A stretch of 41,972 nt of DNA from an uncultured Collinsella sp. (GCA_900541885.1 UQKW01000019.1:1-41972); one strand, 5' to 3'. Counted from the first letter of the stretch, positions 31,502-41,869 are shown. Numbers and translations: made by a program. The notes: generated by a model from the letters alone, not told the origin.

Positions 31502-32950
31502 ATGGCAGAATCTCGTGCGGAGCGTAGGGCTCGTCGTGCTTTGGTGGAGGCGGTTGAGGGGTCGAAGGAGGAGAAATCTTCTACGAAATCCAAGTCTTCT
31601 AAAGCTGCAAAAAGCAAATCGACCAAGAGCAGGGCTAAGACCAAGCGTTCTGACTCTCGTCGAGGCGGAGACAAAGCGTCTCAGACTCGCTCCAAGCGTC
31701 CGCATAAAGATCCGGTTTCGCCTGCGCGTAAGGCTGTGGATCCCAAGTCTCCCTGTTCCATCATGAGAGCTTGTGGCGGATGCACGGCGCTCAATCGTCC
31801 TTATAAAAAGCAGTTGGCAGCTAAGCAGGCTGCTATGGAGGAGCTTTTTGCTTCGCTTTGTGAGCGTGAGGGCATTGCTGTAGATCCTATTCGTGGCATG
31901 GGTGTCACCCTGGGCGACCCGGGCAAATATCCTGCGCCGCGCGGTTTTCGCCATAAGGCCGCCACTCCCTTTGCTCCCGGTAAGGAGGGCGCTGTCCGTT
32001 GCGGTTTCTTTGAGCGCGGCACGCACAAGATCGTTGCCGTACCCGAATGCCCCGTCGAGGCACCGGGCGCCCGTCAGATTCTCAACGGCATCGCACGCGA
32101 AGCTGAGCGGCTGCATATTCCCGCCTTTAATGAGGACAAGCATCTTGGTTTGCTTCGCTATGCCGTCGTCCGCTGCGGTTGGCGTACCGACCAGGTCATG
32201 GTCACGCTCGTGACCGCTCAGCGCGACTTGCCGCATGCGCAGGAGTTCTTTGAGGCTGTCGCCGCACTCGATCCGCGCATCGTCACCGTCGCCCAAAACA
32301 TCAACGGACGCCCCGGCAACGCCATCCTCGGCGAGGAAACCCGCATCGTGTATGGCGCCGAATGCATGCGCGACCAGCTGCTCGGCTGCGAATTCGACAT
32401 CTCCCCCACCGCGTTTTATCAGACCAACCCGCAACAGACCGAGCTGCTCTATCAGCTCGCTATCGACGGCATGGATTTGCACCAGGGCGATGTGCTCATG
32501 GATGCCTACTGTGGCAGCGGTACCATCGGTCTTTGCGCAGCTAAAGATGCCCAGAACAAGGGTATCAGCATTATGCTGCTCGGCGTTGAGCGCAACCCGG
32601 CGGGCATTGCCGACGCACGTCGCAATGCCGAGCTCAACGGCCTCACCCGCAGCGCTTGGTTTATGGCCGACGACGCCACCGACTACATCCTGGATGCCGC
32701 CGACAACAACGAACGCGTCGACGTTCTTTCCATCGACCCGCCGCGCGCCGGCTCCACGCCCGAGTTCCTCGAAGCTGCCTGCGCACTTAAGCCGCGCCGC
32801 ATCACCTATATCAGCTGCAACCCCGTGACCCAAGAGCGCGACCTGCACCAGCTCCTCGACGGAGGCTATCGCCTGCTCAAGATCACGCCAGTCGACATGT
32901 TCCCTCACACCGACCACACCGAAACCGTAGCGGTCCTCGAACGCCGCTAA
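31502..32950 (+). CDS. 23S rRNA (uracil-5-)-methyltransferase, RlmD/RumA type
   Basis: The 482-residue SAM-dependent enzyme methylates C5 of a uridine, most likely in 23S rRNA. An iron-sulfur cluster is predicted from Cys85, Cys91, Cys94 and Cys183, the first three with the same 6 and 3 spacing as E. coli RumA. The methyltransferase core has DAYCGSGTIGLCAA for SAM binding, FYQTNPQQTELLY, SIDPPRAG and the catalytic-Cys motif YISCNPVTQERDL. Residues 1-82 form a Lys/Ser/Arg-rich tail where a TRAM domain would be expected in RumA. The ATG at 31502 follows GGAG by seven bases. The exact target uridine cannot be told from the sequence. Confidence 0.92.
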   Translation: MAESRAERRARRALVEAVEGSKEEKSSTKSKSSKAAKSKSTKSRAKTKRSDSRRGGDKASQTRSKRPHKDPVSPARKAVDPKSPCSIMRACGGCTALNRPYKKQLAAKQAAMEELFASLCEREGIAVDPIRGMGVTLGDPGKYPAPRGFRHKAATPFAPGKEGAVRCGFFERGTHKIVAVPECPVEAPGARQILNGIAREAERLHIPAFNEDKHLGLLRYAVVRCGWRTDQVMVTLVTAQRDLPHAQEFFEAVAALDPRIVTVAQNINGRPGNAILGEETRIVYGAECMRDQLLGCEFDISPTAFYQTNPQQTELLYQLAIDGMDLHQGDVLMDAYCGSGTIGLCAAKDAQNKGISIMLLGVERNPAGIADARRNAELNGLTRSAWFMADDATDYILDAADNNERVDVLSIDPPRAGSTPEFLEAACALKPRRITYISCNPVTQERDLHQLLDGGYRLLKITPVDMFPHTDHTETVAVLERR

Positions 32951-32978
32951 CCAACCTCAGTAGATTTTTGGGACAAGA

Positions 32979-33008
32979 AAGGGGGCGACCCGCCTGGGCC
33001 GCCCCCTT
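32979..33008. terminator. Terminator between converging rlmD-like and PHP genes
   Basis: AAGGGGGCGACCC (32979-32991) pairs with 32996-33008 with one mismatch. On the minus strand it runs into TTTCTTG, so it best serves the PHP gene, but it can act in both directions. Confidence 0.7.
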
Positions 33009-33028
33009 CGCTTGGTCTATAAACTCCG

Positions 33029-33850
33029 CTACATCCCATTGCGCAGATCGCACACGCCGGCTGCCGCCATCTCGCGCAGCAGCGTCTCGCGGTCGCGTGT
33101 CACGATCAAATCCAGCGGGAAATGAATCTCGTCGAGCATCTTGCGGGCATGATCGAGCTTGCCAATGGCCATGCCAATGTGGGCATCGGTTGACACGCCA
33201 ATGCCCACGCCCAGCTCGGCGCAGCGCTCGGCGATCTTGCGGCATACGGCCCAATGCTCAGTGTCGACACCGTGTTCAAGACTATGGTTGTTGATCTCAA
33301 TAATCTTATGCTTGGCCTTAGCTGCCAACAGCACCTCGTCGATATCGAACGGCACGCCCGAACGCCCCGTGTGACCCAGCATGAACACCTTGGGGTGCTC
33401 CAGGGCATTGATATACATCTCGGTCGTCTGGGCCAGCGTCGCGCCCTCAGCAATCTGCGGACTATGCACGCTCGCAACCAAATAATCCAAATTACGCGTA
33501 ACCAAATCGAACAGCGAATGCTGACGGCTGTACGAATCGCCGGCAATATCGAGCGTGACAGGAGCGTCCTCGCCAAACAGGCTTCCGTCCAGCGAAACGA
33601 TATCGGCCTCGGCACCACGCAGCACCAGCACGCCGCTCCAAATGCGCGGCCAGATATCCTGGTTGATAAAGAACTGGTAACTGCGCAGGTCATTGGGGCA
33701 AGCCGTAACCATAGAGCTCAAATGGTCGGCAGATCCGAGTACCTGCAGACCACGCTCTGCCGCCCAGTACACATTCTCCTCAATGGTCGAATATGCATGC
33801 GCAGAGAACATCGTATGGGTATGAATGTCACAAGAAAGCAGGTAGGGCAT
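33029..33850 (-). CDS. PHP-domain phosphatase, YcdX-like
   Basis: The 273-residue protein begins with CDIHTHTMFSAHAYSTIEEN, the first PHP metal motif (HxH), followed by LGSADHLS, EADIVSLDGSLFG, VASVHSP, MLGHTGRSGV, IIEINNH and VSTDAHIG. Together these supply the nine or so His/Asp/Glu/Cys ligands of a trinuclear zinc or manganese site. Relatives are YcdX-type phosphatases and histidinol-phosphatase-like enzymes. The substrate is unknown; no histidine operon is near. The ATG follows AAGGAGA by six bases. Confidence 0.85.
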   Translation of the reverse strand: MPYLLSCDIHTHTMFSAHAYSTIEENVYWAAERGLQVLGSADHLSSMVTACPNDLRSYQFFINQDIWPRIWSGVLVLRGAEADIVSLDGSLFGEDAPVTLDIAGDSYSRQHSLFDLVTRNLDYLVASVHSPQIAEGATLAQTTEMYINALEHPKVFMLGHTGRSGVPFDIDEVLLAAKAKHKIIEINNHSLEHGVDTEHWAVCRKIAERCAELGVGIGVSTDAHIGMAIGKLDHARKMLDEIHFPLDLIVTRDRETLLREMAAAGVCDLRNGM

Positions 33851-33950
33851 CAGGTCTCCTTATCTGGCACGGCCGTCGCTTATATTCATTGTACGCATAG
33901 CCTTCGATAGTCGTAAAACCACTCCATCCCAAAGACACAACGTCCATGAC

Positions 33951-33981
33951 AACGGGGTCCGGCTTAACACCAAACCCCGTT
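33951..33981 (-). repeat. Hairpin after the aminotransferase gene
   Basis: AACGGGGT (33951-33958) pairs with ACCCCGTT (33974-33981) over 8 bp in the 165-base gap between the aminotransferase and PHP genes. No T-run follows, so it is at best a weak terminator. Confidence 0.45.
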
Positions 33982-34015
33982 TCACGTAAAACATTGTAGG
34001 CAGAGCGCTTTACTT

Positions 34016-35200
34016 TTAACGATACTCGTCCGCCAACTGTTTCCAAGCGGGTAGCGAATTGACAATCGTTTCGTAGCTCACGCAATAGCCCAGGCGGAAC
34101 CAACCCGGCATACCAAAGCTGTCCGAGGGAACCGCAAGCAACTCATACTTCTTTGCGCGCTCGCAAAACGCATTCGCATCGGGCTCCAACGCTTTCACCC
34201 ATAGGTAAAACGCGCCATCCGGCTCAACATAGGTGTAGCCGTACTCCGCTAGTGCGTCGGTAAGCGCGGTGCGGTTGCGTGCATAGGCCTCAACGTCACT
34301 CGGCTCATCGATGCAATCGATGATCACGCGCTGGAAGAGTGCCGGTGCGCATACAAAACCCAGCGTACGGGCAGCACCCGCAACAGCCGGCATCAGACGG
34401 GCGGCCTGCGGATTGGTGTTGGGAACCAAGATCCACCCCACGCGCTCACCCGGCAGCGACAGCGACTTGGAATACGAGTAGCACACGATGGTGTGCTCGT
34501 AAATCGAGGGCACCCAAGGCACCTCGGCACCGTACACGATTTCGCGGTACGGCTCATCCGAGATGAGCATAATCGGATTCTCGGGATCGCGCTGAGCGTT
34601 GGCCTCGCGCAGAACGTTGGCCAGTCGCGTCAGCGTGTCGCTTGTATATACGGCACCGGTCGGATTGTTGGGAGAGTCGATGATGACGGCCGCCGTCTTA
34701 TCGCTGATCGCCTTGAGCACGTTGTCCACGCTCAGCTGGAACGTATCTTCATCGGCGAGCGCCTCAACACACGTACAGCCGGCCTTCTCAATCCAAACGC
34801 GATACTCCGGAAAGTACGGGGCGATAACAATAACCTCGTCGCCCGGGTTCGTAACGGCGTTGAGCGTGCAGGTGAGCGAAGCCGCGGCACCCACCGTCAT
34901 AAAGACGTCTTTGCCCTCATAGCTCGTGCCAAAGCGGCGGTTGAGCGATTCGGCCACAGCGGCACGACATTGCGGCAGGCCCGGTGCGGGCGTGTAGCCG
35001 TGCAGCTGGTCGCTCGGCAGCTCCAGGGCCTTCTTAATCGACTCAGCCACGGCAGCGGGCGCTGGAACGCTCGGATTGCCCAGCGAAAAATCGAATACGT
35101 TTTCCGCACCGATCTGCGCTTTGCGCTCTAGGCCGTAGCTAAAGATCTCGCGGATGATGGAGCTCTCCGCACCGCGAGCATACATAGTTTCGTTGATCAT
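34016..35200 (-). CDS. Pyridoxal-phosphate aminotransferase, class I/II
   Basis: The 394-residue fold-type I aminotransferase has DFSLGNPSVPAP near the N-terminus, the PLP-binding GAAASLTCTL, SPNNPTGAVY with the substrate-carboxylate Asn, and ISDEPYREIVYG. The PLP lysine lies in CYSYSKSLSLPGERVGW, and RLGYCVS carries the C-terminal Arg. It most resembles aspartate/aromatic-type aminotransferases of subgroup I; substrate choice cannot be read. The ATG at 35200 follows AAAGGGG by five bases and is preferred over an upstream start at 35242. Its promoter must lie between 35201 and about 35334; TACAAT at 35225-35230 (minus strand) is a candidate -10. Confidence 0.9.
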   Translation of the reverse strand: MINETMYARGAESSIIREIFSYGLERKAQIGAENVFDFSLGNPSVPAPAAVAESIKKALELPSDQLHGYTPAPGLPQCRAAVAESLNRRFGTSYEGKDVFMTVGAAASLTCTLNAVTNPGDEVIVIAPYFPEYRVWIEKAGCTCVEALADEDTFQLSVDNVLKAISDKTAAVIIDSPNNPTGAVYTSDTLTRLANVLREANAQRDPENPIMLISDEPYREIVYGAEVPWVPSIYEHTIVCYSYSKSLSLPGERVGWILVPNTNPQAARLMPAVAGAARTLGFVCAPALFQRVIIDCIDEPSDVEAYARNRTALTDALAEYGYTYVEPDGAFYLWVKALEPDANAFCERAKKYELLAVPSDSFGMPGWFRLGYCVSYETIVNSLPAWKQLADEYR

Positions 35201-35255
35201 CTGTTCCCCTTTCGCATAGGCGCTATTGTACGCTTTAGCCAACTAGAGCGCCACA

Positions 35256-35319
35256 ATGTTGATTGGGGACAGACTTAAATGCGTGAAAACGCTCATTTAA
35301 GTCTGTCCCCAATCAACAT
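35256..35319. repeat. 26-bp perfect hairpin, REP-like element
   Basis: Arms 35256-35281 and 35294-35319 are perfectly complementary, including TTGGGGACAGACTTAAATG. The tip can refold as GCGT-GAAA-ACGC with a GNRA tetraloop. No T-run follows. The arm TTAAGTCTGTCCCC resembles, from memory, a dispersed repeat seen in many genomes near IS200-like (REP-associated) transposases; no such transposase is in the window. It lies in the short gap between the ftsH terminator and the aminotransferase. Confidence 0.85.
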
Positions 35320-35334
35320 ATCGCTCAAAAGGAA

Positions 35335-35366
35335 AAAGCCTCCGCAGGTTTCCCCGCGGAGGCTTT
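35335..35366 (-). terminator. Intrinsic terminator of ftsH
   Basis: AAAGCCTCCGC (35335-35345) pairs perfectly with 35356-35366. On the minus strand it ends in five T residues. It closes the tilS-hpt-ftsH series. Confidence 0.88.
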
Positions 35367-35377
35367 CGCTACAAGGA

Positions 35378-37516
<2,139 letters not shown>

Positions 37517-37517
37517 C

Positions 37518-38066
37518 TTACGAATAAACCTCCGGTTTCAAAATGCCCAGATACGGAAGGTTGCGATAGCGCTCGGCATAGTCGAGGCCGTAGCCCACCA
37601 CAAAGGCATCGGGGCAATGGGTTCCAACATACTTGGGCGTGATGGCCGAGACGCGGTCCTCAACGTCCTTCCACAGGAAGGCGGCGACCTCCAGCGAAGC
37701 GGGCTTGCGGCTCTCGAGGTTCTTCATCAGATACTTGAGCGTCAGGCCCGAGTCCAGAATGTCCTCGACGATCAGCACGTCGCGACCGCGGATGTCGATA
37801 TCCAGGTCCTTAATGATACGCACGATACCCGAGGACTTCACACCGTCGCCGTAGCTCGAAACAGCCATGAAATCGATGTTGGTCGGCAGCTCGATCTTAC
37901 GCATCAGGTCGCCCATAAAGACCACGGCGCCGCGCAGGACCGCAATCAGCACCAGATCCTTACCCGCGTAGTCGCGAGTAATCTGCTCGCCTAGGCGAGA
38001 GACGATACCGTCGATATCCTCCTGCGTGAACAGAACCTTCTCGATATCCGGATGTTGAGAAGCCAT
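37518..38066 (-). CDS. hpt: Hypoxanthine phosphoribosyltransferase
   Basis: Hpt salvages hypoxanthine and guanine to IMP and GMP using PRPP. The 182-residue protein has LVLIAVLRGAVVFMGDLMRK (pyrophosphate loop), the PRPP motif VLIVEDILDSGLTLKYL and the C-terminal VVGYGLDYAERYRNLPYLG that contacts the purine. Between tilS and ftsH it occupies the standard Gram-positive position. An inverted repeat (38132-38162) and a TAGAAT -10 candidate (38123-38128, minus strand) lie upstream, so it may have its own promoter. Confidence 0.96.
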   Translation of the reverse strand: MASQHPDIEKVLFTQEDIDGIVSRLGEQITRDYAGKDLVLIAVLRGAVVFMGDLMRKIELPTNIDFMAVSSYGDGVKSSGIVRIIKDLDIDIRGRDVLIVEDILDSGLTLKYLMKNLESRKPASLEVAAFLWKDVEDRVSAITPKYVGTHCPDAFVVGYGLDYAERYRNLPYLGILKPEVYS

Positions 38067-38131
38067 GACAACCCTTTCTTGTGCTTATCGCCCACACACC
38101 GCCGTATGGACGCGAACTACACATTCTAGCA

Positions 38132-38162
38132 GCGCACGGGGTAAATTTACCAGCCCGTGCGC
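38132..38162. promoter_or_regulatory. Inverted repeat upstream of hpt
   Basis: GCGCACGGG (38132-38140) pairs perfectly with 38154-38162 and encloses the palindrome GTAAATTTAC. It overlaps the -35 position of the TAGAAT promoter candidate for hpt. Without a T-run it looks more like an operator than a tilS terminator. Confidence 0.5.
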
Positions 38163-38213
38163 CATCAGCGCGGGAATACCGTCAACGTCGCACAGAATAG
38201 CAGGCGTGGGACG

Positions 38214-39752
38214 CTATTCCGCATCGACCACGCGGAGCAGATATGCCACGCGCGTTGCGGCCGTGCACTTAAAACGCTCGTCCGCGCGAACTCCGGCGAC
38301 CCACACCACGGCACCCCCCGGCGCCGTCCTCACCATGGGCACGCCGGCGCGCTCGGAAACGGGAATGCGAGCCTCGCCTAGCAAGTCGGATACTTTCTTG
38401 CTTCGGCCACTCATCCCTAACGGGCACATCACGTCTCCCGGTGCGGGACCGTCCACCCACAGGCGCGCCAATCGCGCCTCGGCAGGGATCTCGCCACGCG
38501 AGCCCGCCAGGATCCGCTCACTATCGCTGTCGGCAAAACCCAGGGCAGCCGCGTCTACCAAAGCCGTCACTTCCCCGGTAGCCGCAAGCTCGCGGGCGCG
38601 GCGCACGATATCGCATCCCGGCTCAACGGCCATCGGTTCTGTGACCAGCATACGTCCCCCGCCCAACGGCAAACGACCGGGTACGGTAACCCAGTCCGCG
38701 ACCAGGCCCTCGCGAGCCGCCGGCGCCTTAAATGCCAGCATGCCAAACTCAACGCGCGCGTCAATTCCCGCCGGAAGCGTAACCGAGCCGGCGCCCTCGG
38801 CAACGCAGGAAAGGACTCGCTCCACATGTCGCATCTCTGGACGAGCGTCCGGATCGATGCGCTTAATCGCCAGTCGCACGATGCGCCGCGCGATTACCAC
38901 CTCGGCCGCAGCAAGGCGCCTGGCATCGAGCACCAGCGCGCCCGCTGCCTCCTTACGCAGGCAGCTTCGAAACGCCTGTGCCGAAAGCTGAGACAAAAAC
39001 GCGTCCTCATCGCCTAAGATCTCGCAGGCGGCGCCAATCGTCTTGCAGACGCTCGCGTTGCGCTGCGCCACCACCGGCATCACTCGATGGCGCACGTAGT
39101 TTCGCAGATACGAGATATCCTCATTGCTCTCGTCTTCACGCCACGGCTGACCATGTACCTGTAGATAGCCCACGAGCTCGCCATGAGTTAGGTCGAGCAA
39201 GGGACGCACCACGATATTCCTCCGGCGAGGAATGCTCGATAGGCCAGCGGGCCCTGAACCCTTAATCGCGTTCATCAAAAACGTTTCCGCGCGATCCGAA
39301 GACGTGTGCGCGGTGCAGATACGAGCCGCCGTTCGCGGTGCCCCCGTCTGGGCGCAGAGCTCGCGAACATACCTCCGCGCCGCGGCATAGCGCACCTCGC
39401 GGGCCGCGGCCTCAATATTGCCCGACTCCCCATCAAAATAAGCGTGCTCCACGCACAGCGGTAAACCATATTTCGCGCAGAGCTCACGCACAAAGGCCTC
39501 GTCGTCATCGGACGCCTTGCCGCGCAGATGATGGTTTACATGCAGCACATGCAGGCGCTCGCGAGCAATGGGGGCAACACCGCGTCCGTCTTGGATATCC
39601 AGCTTTGATGTGCACGCCATAAGAAGCAGTGCCGTCGAGTCCGCGCCGCCTGATACCATGAGCACGACAGGAGCAGCCTGCTGCCTCGTCCGGGACTCAT
39701 CGACTGCCCCAGGCACGGCATGGTGTCCATAATGCTGAGCTACCGTAGGCAT
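38214..39752 (-). CDS. tilS: tRNA(Ile)-lysidine synthase
   Basis: TilS puts lysidine on C34 of tRNA-Ile(CAU), so that it reads AUA codons. The 512-residue protein has the ATP-binding PP-loop VLMVSGGADSTALLL (about residues 30-44), HVLHVNHHLRG, the ARICTAHTSSDRAETFLM motif and NYVRHRVMP, with a TilS C-terminal domain. The N-terminus has about 25 extra residues and ARICTAHTSSD replaces the more usual TAHHADD. The ATG follows GGGAGGAAG by six bases. It is divergent from the MBL hydrolase with only 48 bases between, so their promoters must overlap. Confidence 0.93.
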   Translation of the reverse strand: MPTVAQHYGHHAVPGAVDESRTRQQAAPVVLMVSGGADSTALLLMACTSKLDIQDGRGVAPIARERLHVLHVNHHLRGKASDDDEAFVRELCAKYGLPLCVEHAYFDGESGNIEAAAREVRYAAARRYVRELCAQTGAPRTAARICTAHTSSDRAETFLMNAIKGSGPAGLSSIPRRRNIVVRPLLDLTHGELVGYLQVHGQPWREDESNEDISYLRNYVRHRVMPVVAQRNASVCKTIGAACEILGDEDAFLSQLSAQAFRSCLRKEAAGALVLDARRLAAAEVVIARRIVRLAIKRIDPDARPEMRHVERVLSCVAEGAGSVTLPAGIDARVEFGMLAFKAPAAREGLVADWVTVPGRLPLGGGRMLVTEPMAVEPGCDIVRRARELAATGEVTALVDAAALGFADSDSERILAGSRGEIPAEARLARLWVDGPAPGDVMCPLGMSGRSKKVSDLLGEARIPVSERAGVPMVRTAPGGAVVWVAGVRADERFKCTAATRVAYLLRVVDAE

Positions 39753-39800
39753 TTGCTTCCTCCCCTATTCGTCCGCACCCATTGTATCCTTTGGAATCTT

Positions 39801-40610
39801 ATGTCTCGTCTGCACCTTCATATCCTCGGCAGTGGCTCTAAAGGCAACTGCGCACTCATCGAGGGCCCGCAGGGGCTCATTATGGTCGATGACGGACTGT
39901 CTCGCCGCGAGACATTAAAGCGCATGGCAGAACTGGGGCTCTCGACAGACAACGTCTCGGCTCTTCTCATTACTCATGAGCATAGCGATCACATCAAGGG
40001 CCTCGATGTCTGGTGCAAGCACTGGCACGGCCCCCTCTTTGCCAGCAGGGGCACTCTTTCGAACAAAGAAAATCTTTCTCATCTGCCTGTCGAGGAATTC
40101 GATCCCGGCGACGCCCTGTCCATTGCCGGCATCCACGTGCAAACCTACTCAACATCACACGATGTCATCAATCCAGTCGGTTATCGATTCGACGCCCTCG
40201 ATGATTCCATCGGCTTTGCCACCGACACCGGAGAGCTATCGAGCCAAGCCATGAACACCCTCAAAGATTGTCGAGTCCTCGCGCTCGAAAGCAACCATGA
40301 TGTGACCATGCTGCGCGAGGGAGAATATCCCCGCTTTCTTCAGGAGCGCATCCTGTCTGCAAGGGGACACCTCTCCAATGGCCAAGCCGCCGAAGCCGCG
40401 CGCGCACTTGTTACCGATCGCACCGAACAGCTCATTGCCATGCATATCAGCCAAGATAACAATCGTCCGAGCCTTACCGTCAAAAGCTATGCCAAAGCTC
40501 TGGCCGCAACCCTGGATGACGAGGTCGGCAGCTCCGCAACCCTTCTCCAAGGATCGCGAAAACTCTCGATACGCCCTGCGAGTCAGTATCAGCCGGCAAC
40601 CATTCAATAG
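39801..40610 (+). CDS. MBL-fold metallo-hydrolase, WalJ/YycJ (VicX) type
   Basis: The 269-residue protein opens with LHLHILGSGSKGNCALIEG, the signature of the YycJ/WalJ family. It has the metal motif ITHEHSDHIKGLDV (HxHxDH), then YSTSHDVINPVGYRF and IGFATDTGELSSQ for the second metal, LALESNHDVTML and GHLSN near the C-terminus. WalJ proteins are predicted 5'-3' DNA exonucleases linked to WalKR signalling in Firmicutes, but no WalKR genes are here. The ATG at 39801 is chosen from the family start; the upstream site (TTTGGAATC) is weak. It is divergent from tilS by 48 bases. Confidence 0.9.
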   Translation: MSRLHLHILGSGSKGNCALIEGPQGLIMVDDGLSRRETLKRMAELGLSTDNVSALLITHEHSDHIKGLDVWCKHWHGPLFASRGTLSNKENLSHLPVEEFDPGDALSIAGIHVQTYSTSHDVINPVGYRFDALDDSIGFATDTGELSSQAMNTLKDCRVLALESNHDVTMLREGEYPRFLQERILSARGHLSNGQAAEAARALVTDRTEQLIAMHISQDNNRPSLTVKSYAKALAATLDDEVGSSATLLQGSRKLSIRPASQYQPATIQ

Positions 40611-40619
40611 ACTGTCCTA

Positions 40620-40670
40620 GACAGCAAAAGGGGCCGAGAATCGCTTCCCAGCCCCTTTTGCTGTCTTTTA
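40620..40670. terminator. Bidirectional terminator between the MBL and hsp20 genes
   Basis: GACAGCAAAAGGGGC (40620-40634) pairs perfectly over 15 bp with 40651-40665 and is followed by TTTTA. Both converging genes can use it. Confidence 0.88.
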
Positions 40671-40692
40671 ATAGCGCAGAACACCAACGAAG

Positions 40693-41124
40693 TTAGTCGA
40701 TGGAGATCTTCGTAACGTTCTTCTTCTCGACGATCTTGGGAACCGTAACGGTCAGGATGCCGTCAGCGTACTTAGCCGAGAGGCCCTCGCTCGAAGCGTC
40801 CTTTAGATACACGCCACGCGTCGCGCTGTACGAGCTGAACTCCTTCTGCAGGAAGTTCTTGCCCTCGTTCTCCTCGTCTTCCTCGACATTCACGCTAATG
40901 GACAGACGGCCCTCATTGAGCTCGACATCGATATCGTCCTTGGCGACACCGGTCAGATAGGCCTTGACCTCATAGCCGTCGCCCTTATCCTCAACGTCAA
41001 CGGGAAACGCCTTGGAAGCAATCGAGTTGTTTGCAAGGTCGGTCATATCATCAAACAGATCGAACAGCGAGCTAGCAGAAGGACGAACGCCAAAAACCGA
41101 ACGATAAGGAACCATGCTTGCCAT
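40693..41124 (-). CDS. Small heat-shock protein Hsp20
   Basis: The 143-residue alpha-crystallin-type holdase binds unfolding proteins without ATP. The alpha-crystallin domain spans about residues 33-143: FPVDVEDKGDGYEVKAYLTG at its start, a VSIS-like beta strand in LSISVNVEEDEE, and the closing KYADGILTVTVPK that is the family signature. The N-terminal MVPYRSVFGVRPSASSLFDLFDD matches the bacterial Hsp18 class. The ATG at 41124 follows AAAGGAG by eight bases and is preferred over an in-frame start at 41157. The promoter region has an AT-rich inverted repeat (41191-41219). Confidence 0.95.
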   Translation of the reverse strand: MASMVPYRSVFGVRPSASSLFDLFDDMTDLANNSIASKAFPVDVEDKGDGYEVKAYLTGVAKDDIDVELNEGRLSISVNVEEDEENEGKNFLQKEFSSYSATRGVYLKDASSEGLSAKYADGILTVTVPKIVEKKNVTKISID

Positions 41125-41190
41125 GTTTACCACTCCTTTATAGGACTGCCGAGTCATCTTCTAGGTGACTGGGACTTCTTTTGACGCTCT

Positions 41191-41219
41191 TATATATGCC
41201 CACCCGATGCTCATATATA
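41191..41219 (-). promoter_or_regulatory. Inverted repeat at the hsp20 promoter
   Basis: TATATATG (41191-41198) and CATATATA (41212-41219) are perfect inverted arms with 13 bases between. They overlap the likely -10 of hsp20 (TATAAG, 41189-41194 on the minus strand). It is neither a CIRCE nor a HAIR (HspR) element as I know them, so it may be another heat-shock operator. Confidence 0.5.
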
Positions 41220-41401
41220 CATCGACTATAAAGTTTTTTAAGTCCAGTACTATAAGCATATCTAAGTGTGTAGCACTAAGGTTTTAGGAAGGTTAAGGTT
41301 CTTTGAACCAGAGCTTAAATAACGAGTATGTCCACAGCTACAAATAACAAGGGGCTTACAATGAGCGCGTACACGTTGTTGGTAACGAGCTAAAGGGCAT
41401 C

Positions 41402-41869
41402 ATGGACGACCAAAACCAGAACAATATGTTTATGCCGACGCAGGGGGAAGATATTTCCACGCAGCCGCCACGGTTCCATCGCCCCCACATCTCGCAAGAG
41501 CCCATTAATGATGCAGAGCCCGAATATGTGACGAGAAATCGATATCAAACGCTCGAGGATGCCCAAACGGGACGTAAGCATATGGGCGTCGCATCGGGCG
41601 ACCCCGTATATCTAAAAGATGCACCGTTATCAAAAAACAGCGCAATCAATGACGACCCGACGAAAACGCCCATAACTCGGCAGCAAAGAGGTCCCCGACC
41701 TAAGCAAACCTTAACGCATTCGGCTCGTTATCTCGAAACGCCAAAACAGGGAAAATCAATCTTCGTTTCGTCAAATAAACGACGCAAGCAGCATCGACTG
41801 ACAATCCTGCTTTTGATCATTGTGGTCATAGCAGTTGCACTTGTGATTCGATTTATTGTCTTTAAATAA
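41402..41869 (+). CDS. Hypothetical protein with C-terminal membrane anchor
   Basis: I do not recognise a family. The 155-residue protein has a polar, probably disordered N-terminal part (residues 1-125) rich in Gln, Asn, Pro and Thr. A basic stretch (KRRKQHR) follows, then one hydrophobic helix at about 132-152 (LTILLLIIVVIAVALVIRFIV), ending three residues later. The positive residues before the helix predict a cytoplasmic N-terminus and a tail anchor. AAAGGG lies four bases before the ATG, and TACAAT at 41357-41362 may be its -10. It is divergent from hsp20 over 277 bases, and a strong terminator follows at 41941. Confidence 0.7.
   Translation: MDDQNQNNMFMPTQGEDISTQPPRFHRPHISQEPINDAEPEYVTRNRYQTLEDAQTGRKHMGVASGDPVYLKDAPLSKNSAINDDPTKTPITRQQRGPRPKQTLTHSARYLETPKQGKSIFVSSNKRRKQHRLTILLLIIVVIAVALVIRFIVFK

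Noticed and set aside
31496..32917. A 473-codon minus-strand open frame opposite the RlmD-like gene
   Set aside because: The plus-strand protein has full methyltransferase motifs; the reverse frame has none.
33828..34103. A 91-codon minus-strand frame between the aminotransferase and PHP genes
   Set aside because: It overlaps both genes in other frames, lacks a ribosome site and shows no family motif.
41125..41401. CIRCE or HAIR heat-shock element before hsp20
   Set aside because: Neither TTAGCACTC-N9-GAGTGCTAA nor CTTGAGT-N7-ACTCAAG is present; partial similarities such as GTAGCACTAAG lack the inverted partner.
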